Below are positions 33,585 through 43,700 of a DNA stretch of 64,000 nucleotides, piece by piece. The position numbers and the translations under genes were made by a program. The DNA lies in contig CAYQNW010000002.1 in assembly GCA_964418885.1 (NCBI GenBank), positions 1 to 64,000 of the forward strand, read 5' to 3'. How positions within the stretch are numbered: the first letter of the stretch is position 1; each line of letters starts with the position of its first letter. The notes under the pieces were generated by a model that saw nothing but the letters and a program-made list of their open reading frames with translations, ran no database searches and was not told where the DNA came from. Origin of the DNA: BMS3ABIN03 sp964418885. Lineage in GTDB: Bacteria; Bacteroidota; Ignavibacteria; Ignavibacteriales; Ignavibacteriaceae.

Positions 33585-35012
33585 TTATTTTTCCCTGACT
33601 ATTTCTATTCTTCTGTTTTTCATCCTGCCTTCAGGGTTGGTGTTATCTGCTATTGGAAAGTCATCACTCATACCATAGACTGTTAATCTATTTCGACTGA
33701 TTCCTTTGGCAACAAAAAATTCATAGACTGCTTCAGCTCTGTTATAGGACATTTGACGAATACTCTGCTCAGAACCCTGGCTATCCATATGTCCTTCAAT
33801 TCTCCACTTTGAATCGGGTTCTGATTTTAAAGTTTCAAATGCTTCTAAAAGTAAAGGGATCCCCTCAGGTTTTATTGTTGAAGAATTTTCGTAGAAAAGT
33901 TCATTGCCATAGTACCTCATCTCATCTACAGTTACAACTTTTAACTGGTCGGGACATCCATCTTCGTCTTCATAACCGTTTTTAGTTTCTGGTTTATTTG
34001 GGCATTGATCTAGGCTATCAGGAATTCCATCATTATCATTATCATAATCGGGGCATCCATCCTGGTCTAAGAAATTATCAAAGTCTTCCGCTTCATCTGG
34101 ACATTTATCATTTTGGTCGGGGATCCCATCAAGATCATTATCGGGATCGGGGCATCCATCGGTATCGGCGAACCCATCAATATCTTCAGCCTGGTTTGGA
34201 CACAGATCATTTATATCCGGTATCCCGTCATGATCATTATCATAATCAGGGCATCCATCACTATCTTCCACTCCATCAAAATCTTCCGCATCATCAGGGC
34301 AAGGATCAAACTCATCTAAAATACCATCGCCATCCCGATCTCCCGGTTGGAATGGAAAAACCGAAACTCCTATTAAAAAAGAAAAATAATTATCATTCTT
34401 TCCGCCGCTGGCAATATCATCTAGATAGTCAGTATTTGTTATATGAAATCCGGTAGAAAGGTTTAAGGAGAGAAGGTTATTTAGCTGAATTTTTGTTCCA
34501 AAGTCAAAATCATAAACTATTGATGTTTTTTTGTACAGGTGTTGGGAGTTTCCTTCTAATATTCTTCCATTTTCGTTTTTTGGGCTGAACCAGATATTTG
34601 ATAAACCAATCTGAACATATGGAAAAATTTTATCGGCAATTGAATAGTAATATGATCCAGCAAAGCCTAAAACGTACATATCAGTAATAAACGGTGAAAT
34701 AATATTCCGCAATCCGTCATCGGTGTTTAATTGAGTCCTACTATCTTCACCAGTTACTTTTCGTCCACCGCCGTAAAGTTTAATTCCAAAGATATTTCTG
34801 CTTTTTGAAGTAAAGTAATATTCGAATCCACCACGTAAGGCTCCGGAAGGTTTTATTTGCTCATAATCGGTAAAACCCAGGATTAATCCTCCCTCAACAG
34901 TTATTAACCATCTGCCCAAATAAATATGCTGAGTATTTCCCTTTTCATCCTGAGCATGTGATAAGAAAGAAAATAAAAAAAGGAAACTTATTATTACTGA
35001 CTTTTTCAGCAT
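33585..35012 (-). CDS. OmpA-family outer-membrane protein with thrombospondin type 3 repeats
   Basis: The 475-residue protein has a signal peptide (1-20, ending LSHAQ), an N-terminal beta-barrel-like section (to about 225), then Asp-rich thrombospondin-3 calcium-binding repeats (about 228-355, repeating DGIPD.ND.CP and DGCPD.DND). A C-terminal OmpA peptidoglycan-binding domain (about 370-475) has WRIEGHMDSQGSEQ, YNRAEAVYEFFVAKGI and GRMKNRRIEIV. It should tether the outer membrane to peptidoglycan, with the Ca-binding section as a rigid linker. Common in Bacteroidota and Ignavibacteria. It appears to be a single-gene unit. Confidence 0.92.
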   Translation of the reverse strand: MLKKSVIISFLFLFSFLSHAQDEKGNTQHIYLGRWLITVEGGLILGFTDYEQIKPSGALRGGFEYYFTSKSRNIFGIKLYGGGRKVTGEDSRTQLNTDDGLRNIISPFITDMYVLGFAGSYYYSIADKIFPYVQIGLSNIWFSPKNENGRILEGNSQHLYKKTSIVYDFDFGTKIQLNNLLSLNLSTGFHITNTDYLDDIASGGKNDNYFSFLIGVSVFPFQPGDRDGDGILDEFDPCPDDAEDFDGVEDSDGCPDYDNDHDGIPDINDLCPNQAEDIDGFADTDGCPDPDNDLDGIPDQNDKCPDEAEDFDNFLDQDGCPDYDNDNDGIPDSLDQCPNKPETKNGYEDEDGCPDQLKVVTVDEMRYYGNELFYENSSTIKPEGIPLLLEAFETLKSEPDSKWRIEGHMDSQGSEQSIRQMSYNRAEAVYEFFVAKGISRNRLTVYGMSDDFPIADNTNPEGRMKNRRIEIVREK

Positions 35013-35280
35013 ATAACCATATAATGCTAATAACAGAAATTAATAACTTAATATTTTACGAAACACCAATTATTCTCAGTTGAAATATTAGCAATTCATA
35101 AAGAATTTTACAATGTTTCTGACTAATAAGTGCTCCTAATTTAATGAAAATAAAGCACTTAGCTAAAAATCAAATAAATAAAATGGAATTCCGTCCCATT
35201 ATTGTATAATTTGGAAATTATCATTCCACATATTTATCTTTTATAAAAATGGATACGGAAAAATTACAACAGGAGTTATA

Positions 35281-36672
35281 ATGTTCGATTCACATATTTA
35301 TATAGAAAGAAGAAGAAAACTAAAAGATAAATTTAATACAGGCATGCTCTTTTTTGCAGGCAATAATGAAAGCCCTCTTAATTACGTGGGAAACACTTAT
35401 AAATTCAGACAGGATAGTAATTTCCTTTATTACTTTGGAATTGATATCCCGGGATTAGCAGTACTTATAGATATAGATTCAGACACAACAATCCTATTTG
35501 GAAATGATTTTACAATAAACGACATAGTGTGGATGGGTCCGCAACCAAGTGTGAGTGAACTTGCACAAGCAAGCGGAATTGATAGAAGCGAGAATTATGA
35601 TAACCTTTACAATGTTATTCCAGAGGCAATCAAGCGAAAGAGGAATATACATTTTTTACCGCAGTACAGATCAGAGCATTTTTTACTTGTTGGTAATTTG
35701 CTTGGTATAAAGCCGGAAAGAGTGAACGATTATGTGTCAATCGATTTCATAAAAGCTGTTATTGAACAGAGATCTATTAAAGCGGAAGAAGAAATTGAAG
35801 AAATTGACAAAGCTGTAGATATTGCCTACAGGATGCATACTGCGGCAATGAAAATGATAAAACCGGGATTAACCGAGAGAAAAATCGCTGGTATGATTGA
35901 GGGAATAGCAATTTCCCTTGGTGCAGGGATATCGTTTCAACCAATAGTTTCTATTAATGGGCAAACACTTCACAACCCACATTACGATAATGAAATATTA
36001 CCTGATAGTATACTAGTTAATGATTCCGGTGCCGAAACAGAATTACATTATGCAAGTGATATAACAAGAACAATCCCTGCAAGCGGCAAGTTTACAAATA
36101 AACAGAAGGAGATTTATGAAATTATTCTAAATGCGCAAATGAAATGTATTGAATCCGTGAAACCAGGGGTTACAAATAAAACTCTTCATTTACTTGCCGC
36201 AAAAACTATAGTTGAAGGATTAACTAATATTGGATTAATGAATGGTGATCCGGATGAGGCTGTTGCGGAAGGTGCTCATGCACTATTTTTCCCTCATGGA
36301 TTAGGACATATGCTTGGACTCGATGTTCATGATATGGAAGGACTGGGAGAAGACTATGTCGGATACGATAAGAGCAATTCAAGGAGCGATCAATTCGGCT
36401 TGAACTATCTTCGATTCGCAAAATCATTAAAGCCGGGATACATATTTACGATTGAGCCCGGCATTTATTTTATTCCTCCATTGATCGATCAGTGGAAAGC
36501 TGAAAACAAATTTTTTGATTTTATTGATTATGATAAAATTGAGCAATATCGTGATTTTGGCGGAATAAGAATTGAAGATAACATTTTAGTCACCGAAGAT
36601 GGTTACAAGGTTTTAGGTAGTAAACCAATTCCCAAAACGGTTTATGAGGTAGAGGCGCTCGCTTCAAAGTAA
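35281..36672 (+). CDS. pepP: Xaa-Pro aminopeptidase (M24B)
   Basis: The 463-residue metallopeptidase cleaves N-terminal residues before proline. It has the aminopeptidase P N-terminal domain (RRKLKDKFNTGMLFFAGN; FRQDSNFLYYFGID) and the M24 pita-bread domain. Metal ligands are visible in order: Asp in ILVNDSGAE, Asp in YASDITRTIP, His in FFPHGLGHMLGLDVHD, Glu in FTIEPGIYF and Glu in GGIRIEDNILVTEDG. No signal peptide, so it is cytoplasmic. The ribosome-binding site CAGGAG lies eight bases before the ATG. It may serve peptide catabolism, in keeping with the neighbouring iorAB. It converges on iorB with four bases between. Confidence 0.93.
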   Translation: MFDSHIYIERRRKLKDKFNTGMLFFAGNNESPLNYVGNTYKFRQDSNFLYYFGIDIPGLAVLIDIDSDTTILFGNDFTINDIVWMGPQPSVSELAQASGIDRSENYDNLYNVIPEAIKRKRNIHFLPQYRSEHFLLVGNLLGIKPERVNDYVSIDFIKAVIEQRSIKAEEEIEEIDKAVDIAYRMHTAAMKMIKPGLTERKIAGMIEGIAISLGAGISFQPIVSINGQTLHNPHYDNEILPDSILVNDSGAETELHYASDITRTIPASGKFTNKQKEIYEIILNAQMKCIESVKPGVTNKTLHLLAAKTIVEGLTNIGLMNGDPDEAVAEGAHALFFPHGLGHMLGLDVHDMEGLGEDYVGYDKSNSRSDQFGLNYLRFAKSLKPGYIFTIEPGIYFIPPLIDQWKAENKFFDFIDYDKIEQYRDFGGIRIEDNILVTEDGYKVLGSKPIPKTVYEVEALASK

Positions 36673-36676
36673 AATA

Positions 36677-37288
36677 TTAGCTCGGAGTTTTTTGCAGTGA
36701 GTTGGTTAGGTTGTGTTCAAATGCAAATTCTCTTCCTGCTTTAAGAGCTTCAATGTTTAGCTGAACAATCTTTTCTCCTTTTCTTCCAAAGATTTTTTTT
36801 ATTCCGTTCTCAAGACTTTCGTAAGGAATATCTAGGAAGGGAGAAGCCGCACCGAGCATTACTATATTTGATGAACGTGGAGATTTTACACTTCTTGCAA
36901 TTTCATCAGCATTTACAGCGATATGATGAGGGAAAGTTTCAATCTCTTTCATCAATTTTTGGGTTTCGGGATAATCCAGTATGTTTACAAAGGGAGTAGT
37001 ATTTGTAACAAGCCATCCATCTTCTGAAAGATAAGAAACATACCTCAGCGACTCCATCGGCTCTACAGAAATTATCAGGTCTGCCTTGCCGAAAGGAATA
37101 AGATCACTAGCAATTTCTTTATCTGAAATTCTTAAATGAGATTGTACTGCGCCACCACGTTGACTCATACCATGAACTTCTGCCTGTTTTAAATTTAAAT
37201 TGTTTTCAAGTGCTGCCATCCCGATAGTTGCAGCTATGGAAAGAATCCCCTGTCCTCCAACTCCTGCCAAAATAATATCTGATTTCAT
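36677..37288 (-). CDS. iorB: indolepyruvate:ferredoxin oxidoreductase, beta subunit
   Basis: The 203-residue protein is the gamma-type domain of 2-oxoacid:ferredoxin oxidoreductases. Characteristic are DIILAGVGGQGILSIAATIG (4-23), AEVHGMSQRGGAVQSHLRIS and ADLIISVEPMESLRY. With IorA it oxidatively decarboxylates aryl-pyruvates made from aromatic amino acids to the aryl-acetyl-CoA, passing electrons to ferredoxin. The gene follows iorA on the same strand with a 40-base gap. Cytoplasmic; length typical. Confidence 0.92.
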   Translation of the reverse strand: MKSDIILAGVGGQGILSIAATIGMAALENNLNLKQAEVHGMSQRGGAVQSHLRISDKEIASDLIPFGKADLIISVEPMESLRYVSYLSEDGWLVTNTTPFVNILDYPETQKLMKEIETFPHHIAVNADEIARSVKSPRSSNIVMLGAASPFLDIPYESLENGIKKIFGRKGEKIVQLNIEALKAGREFAFEHNLTNSLQKTPS

Positions 37289-37328
37289 AAATTGAATCCC
37301 TTAATTCTTGATATTGATCTCAAAATTC

Positions 37329-38945
37329 TTATGTGGTAACTTCCTTCATCTTTTGTTTTTTCTTACTTCTCGATAATGTTTGTATACATTCTCTTCTAGG
37401 TATAACAACAGAGACCCCATCATAATTCATTTCTTCAGCTAATACTTTTACCATTTCATCATGATATTTTGGCAATGGGATTAGAAGCCGAACGTGTTCG
37501 GGTTTAACACCGAGACCGGTACATATTTCTTCAAGTTTTCCTGATGCTTCCGAGGTTTGTCCTCCGGTCATAGCTGTTGTCGAGTTATCGGAAATTATAA
37601 CTGTAATAGGTGTATTTTCATAAACGCAATCGAGCAAGGCTGTCATTCCGCTGTGTGTAAAAGTTGAATCGCCAATAACCGCAACAGAAGGACGAACACC
37701 TGCGTCTGCCGCACCCTTTGCCATTGTGATAGACGCTCCCATATCAACGCAGGTATGAATTGAGTTGAACGGTGGCAGCGCCCCCAGTGTATAACAGCCA
37801 ATATCAGAAAACACTCTTTGGTCTTCACCGAACTCTTTCATCGTTTCATTTAGTGCATCGTAAATATCTTTGTGACTGCAACCTGCACAAAGCTGTGGCG
37901 GACGGTTTGCTACGATATTTGGAATTTGAAATGATTTACCCTTTCCTTTTCCTAATCCCGCTGCAACAATATTAGGATTTAATTCTCCCGATCTTGGAAT
38001 TACTCCATTTAATCTTCCGGAGACTTTATTTTCTTTATTTAAATAGCCTCTCAGAAGCTCTTCAACCATCGGGTAGCCCTCCTCGAGAACCAGAATTTTT
38101 TCACAAGATTCATAAAATCTTTTTACTTTTTCAAACGGCATCGGGTAATGCCCGATTTTCAGGATTGGATGAGGGCATTTACCCCCCGGAAAATTTTCCA
38201 TTAAATAATTGTAGGCAATTCCACAAACAATAATTCCAAGAGATTTATCATCACCGTCGTAATAAATATTAAATTTTGATTCTGCCGAAGCATCCCTATT
38301 TGCTTTTTGCTTAACTAATAGTGTCTGATATCTTTTTTTAGCATTTGAGGGAAGAAGTACAAATTGTATCGGATCAGCAGGATAAGAAATTTTATTTTGA
38401 TCTTTTAATGGTAAAGTTGTAACACCTGAACGCGAGTGAGATAACCGGGTTGTTATTCTTATAAGAACAGGCAAACCATATTTTTCTGAAAGCTCGAAAC
38501 CTTCGTAAGCCATATCGTAAGCTTCCTGCTGGTTCGATGGTTCAAGTATCGGAATCATTGCAAATCTTCCGTAATATCTTGAGTCCTGTTCATTTTGTGA
38601 TGAATGCATAGATGGGTCATCCGCTACTGCTACGATCATTCCGCCGTTTACACCGGTTACAGCCGAGTTCATAAAAACATCTGCCGCAACATTTAAACCA
38701 ACATGCTTCATTGCAGCCATTGAACGTTTGCCAGCGTAGGACATTCCGAGAGCAGCTTCAGTCGCCGTCTTTTCATTTGCGGACCACTCACGATGAATGT
38801 TTCGCTCAGCAGCAATTTTAGATCTTTGCACATATTCCATAATTTCCGTTGAAGGTGTTCCTGGGTAGGCGTATATTCCCGACATTCCGGCATCGATTGC
38901 ACCCTGGGCAAGTGCTTCATCGCCTAATAAAAGTAACTTTTGCAT
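37329..38945 (-). CDS. iorA: indolepyruvate:ferredoxin oxidoreductase, alpha subunit, lacking the C-terminal ferredoxin domain
   Basis: The ThDP-dependent subunit is 538 residues from ATG at 38945 (KLLLLGDEALAQGAIDAGM). A longer frame starts with TTG at 38975, but the ATG follows GGGAAAA and matches the family start. Seen in order: the pyrimidine-binding domain (YPGTPSTEIMEYV; HVGLNVAADVFMNSA), the central domain, RPPQLCAGCSHKDIYDAL and the ThDP motif GDSTFTHSGMTALLDCVYEN. It ends just after VIPRRECIQTLS with a lysine-rich tail. Classical IorA has about 70-90 more residues with two [4Fe-4S] clusters; shorter forms occur in Bacteroidota. Electrons may go to a separate ferredoxin. Confidence 0.9.
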   Translation of the reverse strand: MQKLLLLGDEALAQGAIDAGMSGIYAYPGTPSTEIMEYVQRSKIAAERNIHREWSANEKTATEAALGMSYAGKRSMAAMKHVGLNVAADVFMNSAVTGVNGGMIVAVADDPSMHSSQNEQDSRYYGRFAMIPILEPSNQQEAYDMAYEGFELSEKYGLPVLIRITTRLSHSRSGVTTLPLKDQNKISYPADPIQFVLLPSNAKKRYQTLLVKQKANRDASAESKFNIYYDGDDKSLGIIVCGIAYNYLMENFPGGKCPHPILKIGHYPMPFEKVKRFYESCEKILVLEEGYPMVEELLRGYLNKENKVSGRLNGVIPRSGELNPNIVAAGLGKGKGKSFQIPNIVANRPPQLCAGCSHKDIYDALNETMKEFGEDQRVFSDIGCYTLGALPPFNSIHTCVDMGASITMAKGAADAGVRPSVAVIGDSTFTHSGMTALLDCVYENTPITVIISDNSTTAMTGGQTSEASGKLEEICTGLGVKPEHVRLLIPLPKYHDEMVKVLAEEMNYDGVSVVIPRRECIQTLSRSKKKQKMKEVTT

Positions 38946-39193
38946 AATTTTCCCAATTTTTAAAAATTTATTCAATTTTGTATTTAACTGATCAAAAAAT
39001 AACCAAATCAGGAGAAAGAATGTACAGAATAAGATGTGCCCAAAATTTATTTATTCAACAAGTGAGCAATAAGCGATATTATAAAATCAGAGAATATTTA
39101 CTAATTTATAATGCTTATATATTGTGAATTTTTGCTTTAGATTCCTAATAGCATTATTTGAAGAAAAACAGATCGCGTGACGAGATTTAATAT

Positions 39194-39907
39194 TTAGTTC
39201 ATTGGTACTTCTACTACTACAAATTTAGCATTGGTTTCTGCTTTAAGCATAACTTCATCTGCATCCCAGATTCCGATAGAATCGCGACGTTTTAATTTTT
39301 CATCAACAACCAGTAAATCGCCTTCAATTACAAACAGGTAAATTCCGTTTCCCGGGAAGGATGGTTTCCGATTAATAGTCTTACCTTCTTCAAGTACACC
39401 CAGACTAATTTCTGCATTCTGATGAATGTATAAGACCCCTTTATTTTTATCACCAGAAGCTACACGTACAACTTGATTTGTTCTTTCATTTTCAGGAAAT
39501 GATCGTTGATCATACCTTGGTTTAATATTTTGTTCTTTAGGAATTATCCACAACTGTAAAAAATTAACTTTATCCGACTTGGAATAATTGTATTCCGAAT
39601 GTGTAATTCCCGTACCGGCTGACATTACCTGAACATCGTTTTTATTAATTACAAATGTACTGCCCATACTGTCTTGATGTTCAAGTGCTCCTTCCAGAAC
39701 AATTGAAATGATTTCCATGTTTTCATGGGCGTGAGTTCCGAACCCACTTCCCGGTTCAACTATATCGTCGTTTAAAACACGAAGTAAACCAAAACCCATT
39801 TTATCCGGATTGTAATAATGTGCAAAGCTAAAACTGTGTCTGCTATGCAGCCAACCGTGTTCTGCAACTCCCCGTTCATCTGCTTTATATAGTAACTTTT
39901 CCATCAT
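39194..39907 (-). CDS. pirin family protein (YhhW-like bicupin)
   Basis: The 237-residue protein has the pirin signature: HSRHSFSFAHYYNPDKMGFGLLRVLNDD followed by the metal-binding GFGTHAHENMEIISIVLEGALEHQDSMG and SAGTGITHSEYN. A degenerate second cupin follows (to about 235). Pirins of this type include quercetin 2,3-dioxygenases; true substrates are mostly unknown. Its ATG overlaps the stop of the upstream nitroreductase gene by four bases, so the two form an operon that may serve redox or electrophile stress. Cytoplasmic. Confidence 0.9.
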   Translation of the reverse strand: MMEKLLYKADERGVAEHGWLHSRHSFSFAHYYNPDKMGFGLLRVLNDDIVEPGSGFGTHAHENMEIISIVLEGALEHQDSMGSTFVINKNDVQVMSAGTGITHSEYNYSKSDKVNFLQLWIIPKEQNIKPRYDQRSFPENERTNQVVRVASGDKNKGVLYIHQNAEISLGVLEEGKTINRKPSFPGNGIYLFVIEGDLLVVDEKLKRRDSIGIWDADEVMLKAETNAKFVVVEVPMN

Positions 39908-40503
39908 TCACTCTGATTTATTAGGGTCTTTTCATTATTAATAAAAGCCCGGCCAAACTCACCGGAAAAGACAAATTTATCTAATGGCTTTCTTGTTCTT
40001 ACCGCATTTTCTCTAACCCGAAGGTATTCGGGAAGTTCATTTGCATTACCCTTATAACCAATTACGAGAACAACAACTGGCACATAATCTTCAGGTACCT
40101 TAAGTGCGTTTGCTGCCTTATTAAAATTAAAACCGCCAAGCTCATGTACAAATAGTCCAAGTTCCTGAGCCTGAAGTGCAAGCAGAGCTACAGAGGATCC
40201 TGTATCGTAAAAGCCGTAACGATTTGGTTTCCCGGTTTTATCAACAGTTTTTTTTGCAGCTACTAAAATCAGAACATGTGCTTTACCTGCCCAGATTTTG
40301 TTACCTTCCGATAAAGTATTAAAAAGTTTATTGTAGTTTGCTCCATCTGATTTGGTTGTAACAATGAACTGCCATGGCTGCTCGTTCATAGATGAAGTTG
40401 CCCATTGAGCGGCTTTAAAAAGTTCTATCAACTTCTCAATTTCAACAGGTTTATCAGAGTATGCTCTCGTGCTGAATCTTTTTTTAATTATCTCGTTTAT
40501 CAT
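39904..40503 (-). CDS. nitroreductase family protein
   Basis: The 199-residue FMN-dependent oxidoreductase has the family start EIIKKRFSTRAYSDKPVE (FMN-phosphate-binding Arg), QWATSSMNEQPWQFIVTT, the middle YDTGSSVALLALQAQELGLFVHELGGF and a C-terminal VIGYKG. Length is normal for an NfsB-like enzyme; substrates may be nitro compounds, quinones or flavins. It is the first gene of the two-gene operon with pirin. The upstream 228 bases, shared with the divergent propeller kinase gene, should hold its promoter. Confidence 0.9.
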   Translation of the reverse strand: MINEIIKKRFSTRAYSDKPVEIEKLIELFKAAQWATSSMNEQPWQFIVTTKSDGANYNKLFNTLSEGNKIWAGKAHVLILVAAKKTVDKTGKPNRYGFYDTGSSVALLALQAQELGLFVHELGGFNFNKAANALKVPEDYVPVVVLVIGYKGNANELPEYLRVRENAVRTRKPLDKFVFSGEFGRAFINNEKTLINQSE

Positions 40504-40731
40504 TTTTATTCTAATTTCTTATCAAATGCATCCGTTGTACAATAGTATGTTATAACACATATATTTTCAATCCATGCCATTAACTCTGTGTTAGCAGTCA
40601 CAGTGTAAAACTGCAAAAAACACGATAGCCTTGTATGTGGAAATATATTTTATTTTGTTGTATAATATTTAATACAAACTAAACCGATTCATCTTAAATT
40701 TGAATAAATCATTTGAAAATTTATTTCTTTA

Positions 40732-43700
40732 ATGAATAGAATAATTTTGATCTTGGTTCTTTTCCTGACTTGCAAGGTTTTCTCCGGCGTTCAGGATTAT
40801 ACCTTCAGGCAGATAAAAGTAGAAGATGGTCTTTCTCAGAGCACTGTTCTTACATCCTTGCAGGATAACCGCGGGTTTATGTGGTTTGGAACGATTGATG
40901 GCTTAAATCGCTATGACGGATATAATTTCACTATTTATGTTAACGATCCGGGCGATTCAACTACAATATCCGATAATCTCATTAAGTGTTTATTTGAAGA
41001 CAGTAAAAAACAATTATGGATCGGTACTGGAAATGGATTTTTAAATAAATTCGATATTAATTCAGAATCATTTAAACGATATAATGTTAAAAACTTTTTA
41101 GAAACCGAAATAGATCTGCCAGGCAGTTATTTTGATTACCCTTTGGTCTTTTCGAGGAACAACAATGTTTCGGTTACTTCTATTGCTGAGGATAACAATG
41201 GCAATTTATGGTTAAGTACCTGGGGTAACGGGATAATCAGGTTTAATCCGAAAAATGAAACCGCAAAACATTTATATCATTCAACAAAAGATAAAAACAG
41301 TTTAAGCAGCAACAGGGTAACAAAAATTCTTATTGATAGTGATGGCACAATATGGATTGGAACTTTTGGCGGCGGATTGAATAAACTGATTGTGGATAAA
41401 AGTTCAGGGACGGAAAAATTCACTTTTACCAGTTATGGAAATGTTCCGGGTAGATCAGATTATCTTGGTGATGACAGAGTCATCACATTATTGGAAGATA
41501 ATGACAAAGATATTTGGGTAGGAACATATAGTGGGGGATTGTGCCGAATTAAAAAAGATCAAAAATCATTACTCCCCGGTTTTGTTAAGATTGTTAAGTA
41601 TACCAAGCAGGGAAGTAATAAGAACAGTTTAAGCAATAATGCAGTTATGGATATTGTTCAGGATAACTCGGGTTATCTATGGGTTGGAACTTTTGGTGGT
41701 GGATTGGATAGATTCAATAAAACAACCGGAAACTTTTTGCATTTTATTAACGATCCATCCGACCCAACTTCTTTTCCTGAGAATGATATATTATCACTTT
41801 CTCTTGACCGTTCGGGGATTGTTTGGGTTGGTTCACACGTTGGTGGAGGTGTTACATTGGTTAGAGAGAACAGAACGAAATTCAATATTTTTAAAAAAAT
41901 ACCGGGCAATCCTAATAGTTTGAATGATGGTATTGTCTGGAGTATTTATAAAGATAAAAATAATGTTTTATGGATCGGAACATATCGTGGCGGCGTAAAC
42001 CTGTTTGATGAAAAATTCGGGAAATTTAAAACATTTAAATATGATCCGCTGGATACAAATAGTCTCAGTAGCGATCATATACGAGCAATAGAAGAGGATC
42101 GTTTCGGCAATTTTTGGATTGGCACATACAGCGGTGGTATTAATAAATATAATCCAGAGACCGGGATATTTACACACTATGTTCATAATGATCACGATTC
42201 AAACTCAATTTCCGGTAATCAGATACAGGATATTTTTATTGAATCGGATACAGTTATCTGGGTAGGAACGTTTGGTGCCGGGTTAAATAAACTTTCTTTC
42301 AAGGAAAATTCATCTGTTAGTTCTCCACATGTAACTTTTTACAGAAATGATCCTTCTAATCCTTTTTCATTGTCTGATGATCGTGTTTATGTAATTTATA
42401 AAGATATGGAAAACATTTTGTGGATTGGAACTTCAGGTGGAGGACTTTGTAAATTTGATGAGACTACAGGTAAATTCACTTCCTATATGAAAGATCCGAA
42501 CGACCCAAATTCTTTAAACAACAACAGGGTAATGTCTATCCTGGAAGATTCAAAAGGCAGATTGTGGATCGGAACTTCCGGTGGCGGGCTGAGTAAATTT
42601 GATAGAGTAAAAAATAGTTTTGAGAGTTACACACAAAAAAACGGATTATCAAGTGCTGTGGTTTATGGAATTCTGGAGGACAATTCAAATAATTTGTGGT
42701 TGAGTACAGATAATGGAATTTTCAAATTTAACATTGATAACGAAAGTTTTGCCCATTTCACTATAGAAGACGGCTTGCAAAGCCAGGAATTTAATGGTGG
42801 TTCTTATTTTAAATCCTCAGACGGTACGATGTATTTCGGCGGTATAAACGGGATAAACTATTTTTACCCTGATAGTATTCGCACAAACTTTTTTGTACCA
42901 CCGGTTGTTATAACTTCAATTAACATTCTTACTACTAAAATAAAGGGCGATTTTAACGAAATAATTCTTTCCCATAATCAAAATTTTATATCATTTGAAT
43001 TTTCTGCTTTGGATTATTCAAATCCGGATGAAAACCAGTATGCATTTATGCTTGAAGGATTAGACAACGAATGGAAAAGTGTAGATTCCGAAAGACGTAT
43101 TGCAAACTACATTAATCTGCCACCCGGTGAATACTATTTTCACGTTATCGGTTCAAATTCGGATGGACTATGGAACAGGAGTGGAACTACAGTTAAGCTG
43201 ACAATTAATCCTCCCTTCTGGTTAACCTGGTGGTTTATCACTTTAGTAATCCTTATTGCTGGTACAACCGTTTATTACTTAAGCACTCTGAAAATTAAAC
43301 AGCAGCTTGCAATTGAAAAACTTAAAACAAAGCTTGCTGCAGATTTGCATGACAACGTTGGTTCGAGCTTAACCGAAATATCGATTTTAAGTGAAGTAGC
43401 TGCACAAACAAATAATGGTCTTGGTGATTCAAAAGTTCTGAAAAGTATAAGCGAAACAGCAAGACAACTTGTAGATACTATGAGTGATATCGTATTTGTT
43501 GTAAACCCTGAACGTGATTCATTGCATGATTTAATCATTAAGATAAAAGATTCCTATTATGATTTTCTTGCTTCTGCAGGTATCTCTTTCCGTGTAAGGA
43601 ATATTGATAAAGCGGACGATATTAAACTTCCGATGGATTATAAGCAAAATCTTCTTCTCATTTTTAAAGAAGGTATCAATAACGCAATAAAACATAGCAA

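Noticed and set aside
33998..34456. Rightward 152-codon ORF rich in His and Tyr
   Set aside because: It is exactly antisense to the Asp-rich thrombospondin-3 repeats of the OmpA-family gene; the complement of GAT/GAC codons gives His/Ile-rich frames. No ribosome-binding site.
41673..42195. Leftward ORFs inside the propeller kinase gene
   Set aside because: Shadows of the repeated LWIGT..GGG blades on the other strand; they recur with the repeat and have no ribosome-binding sites.
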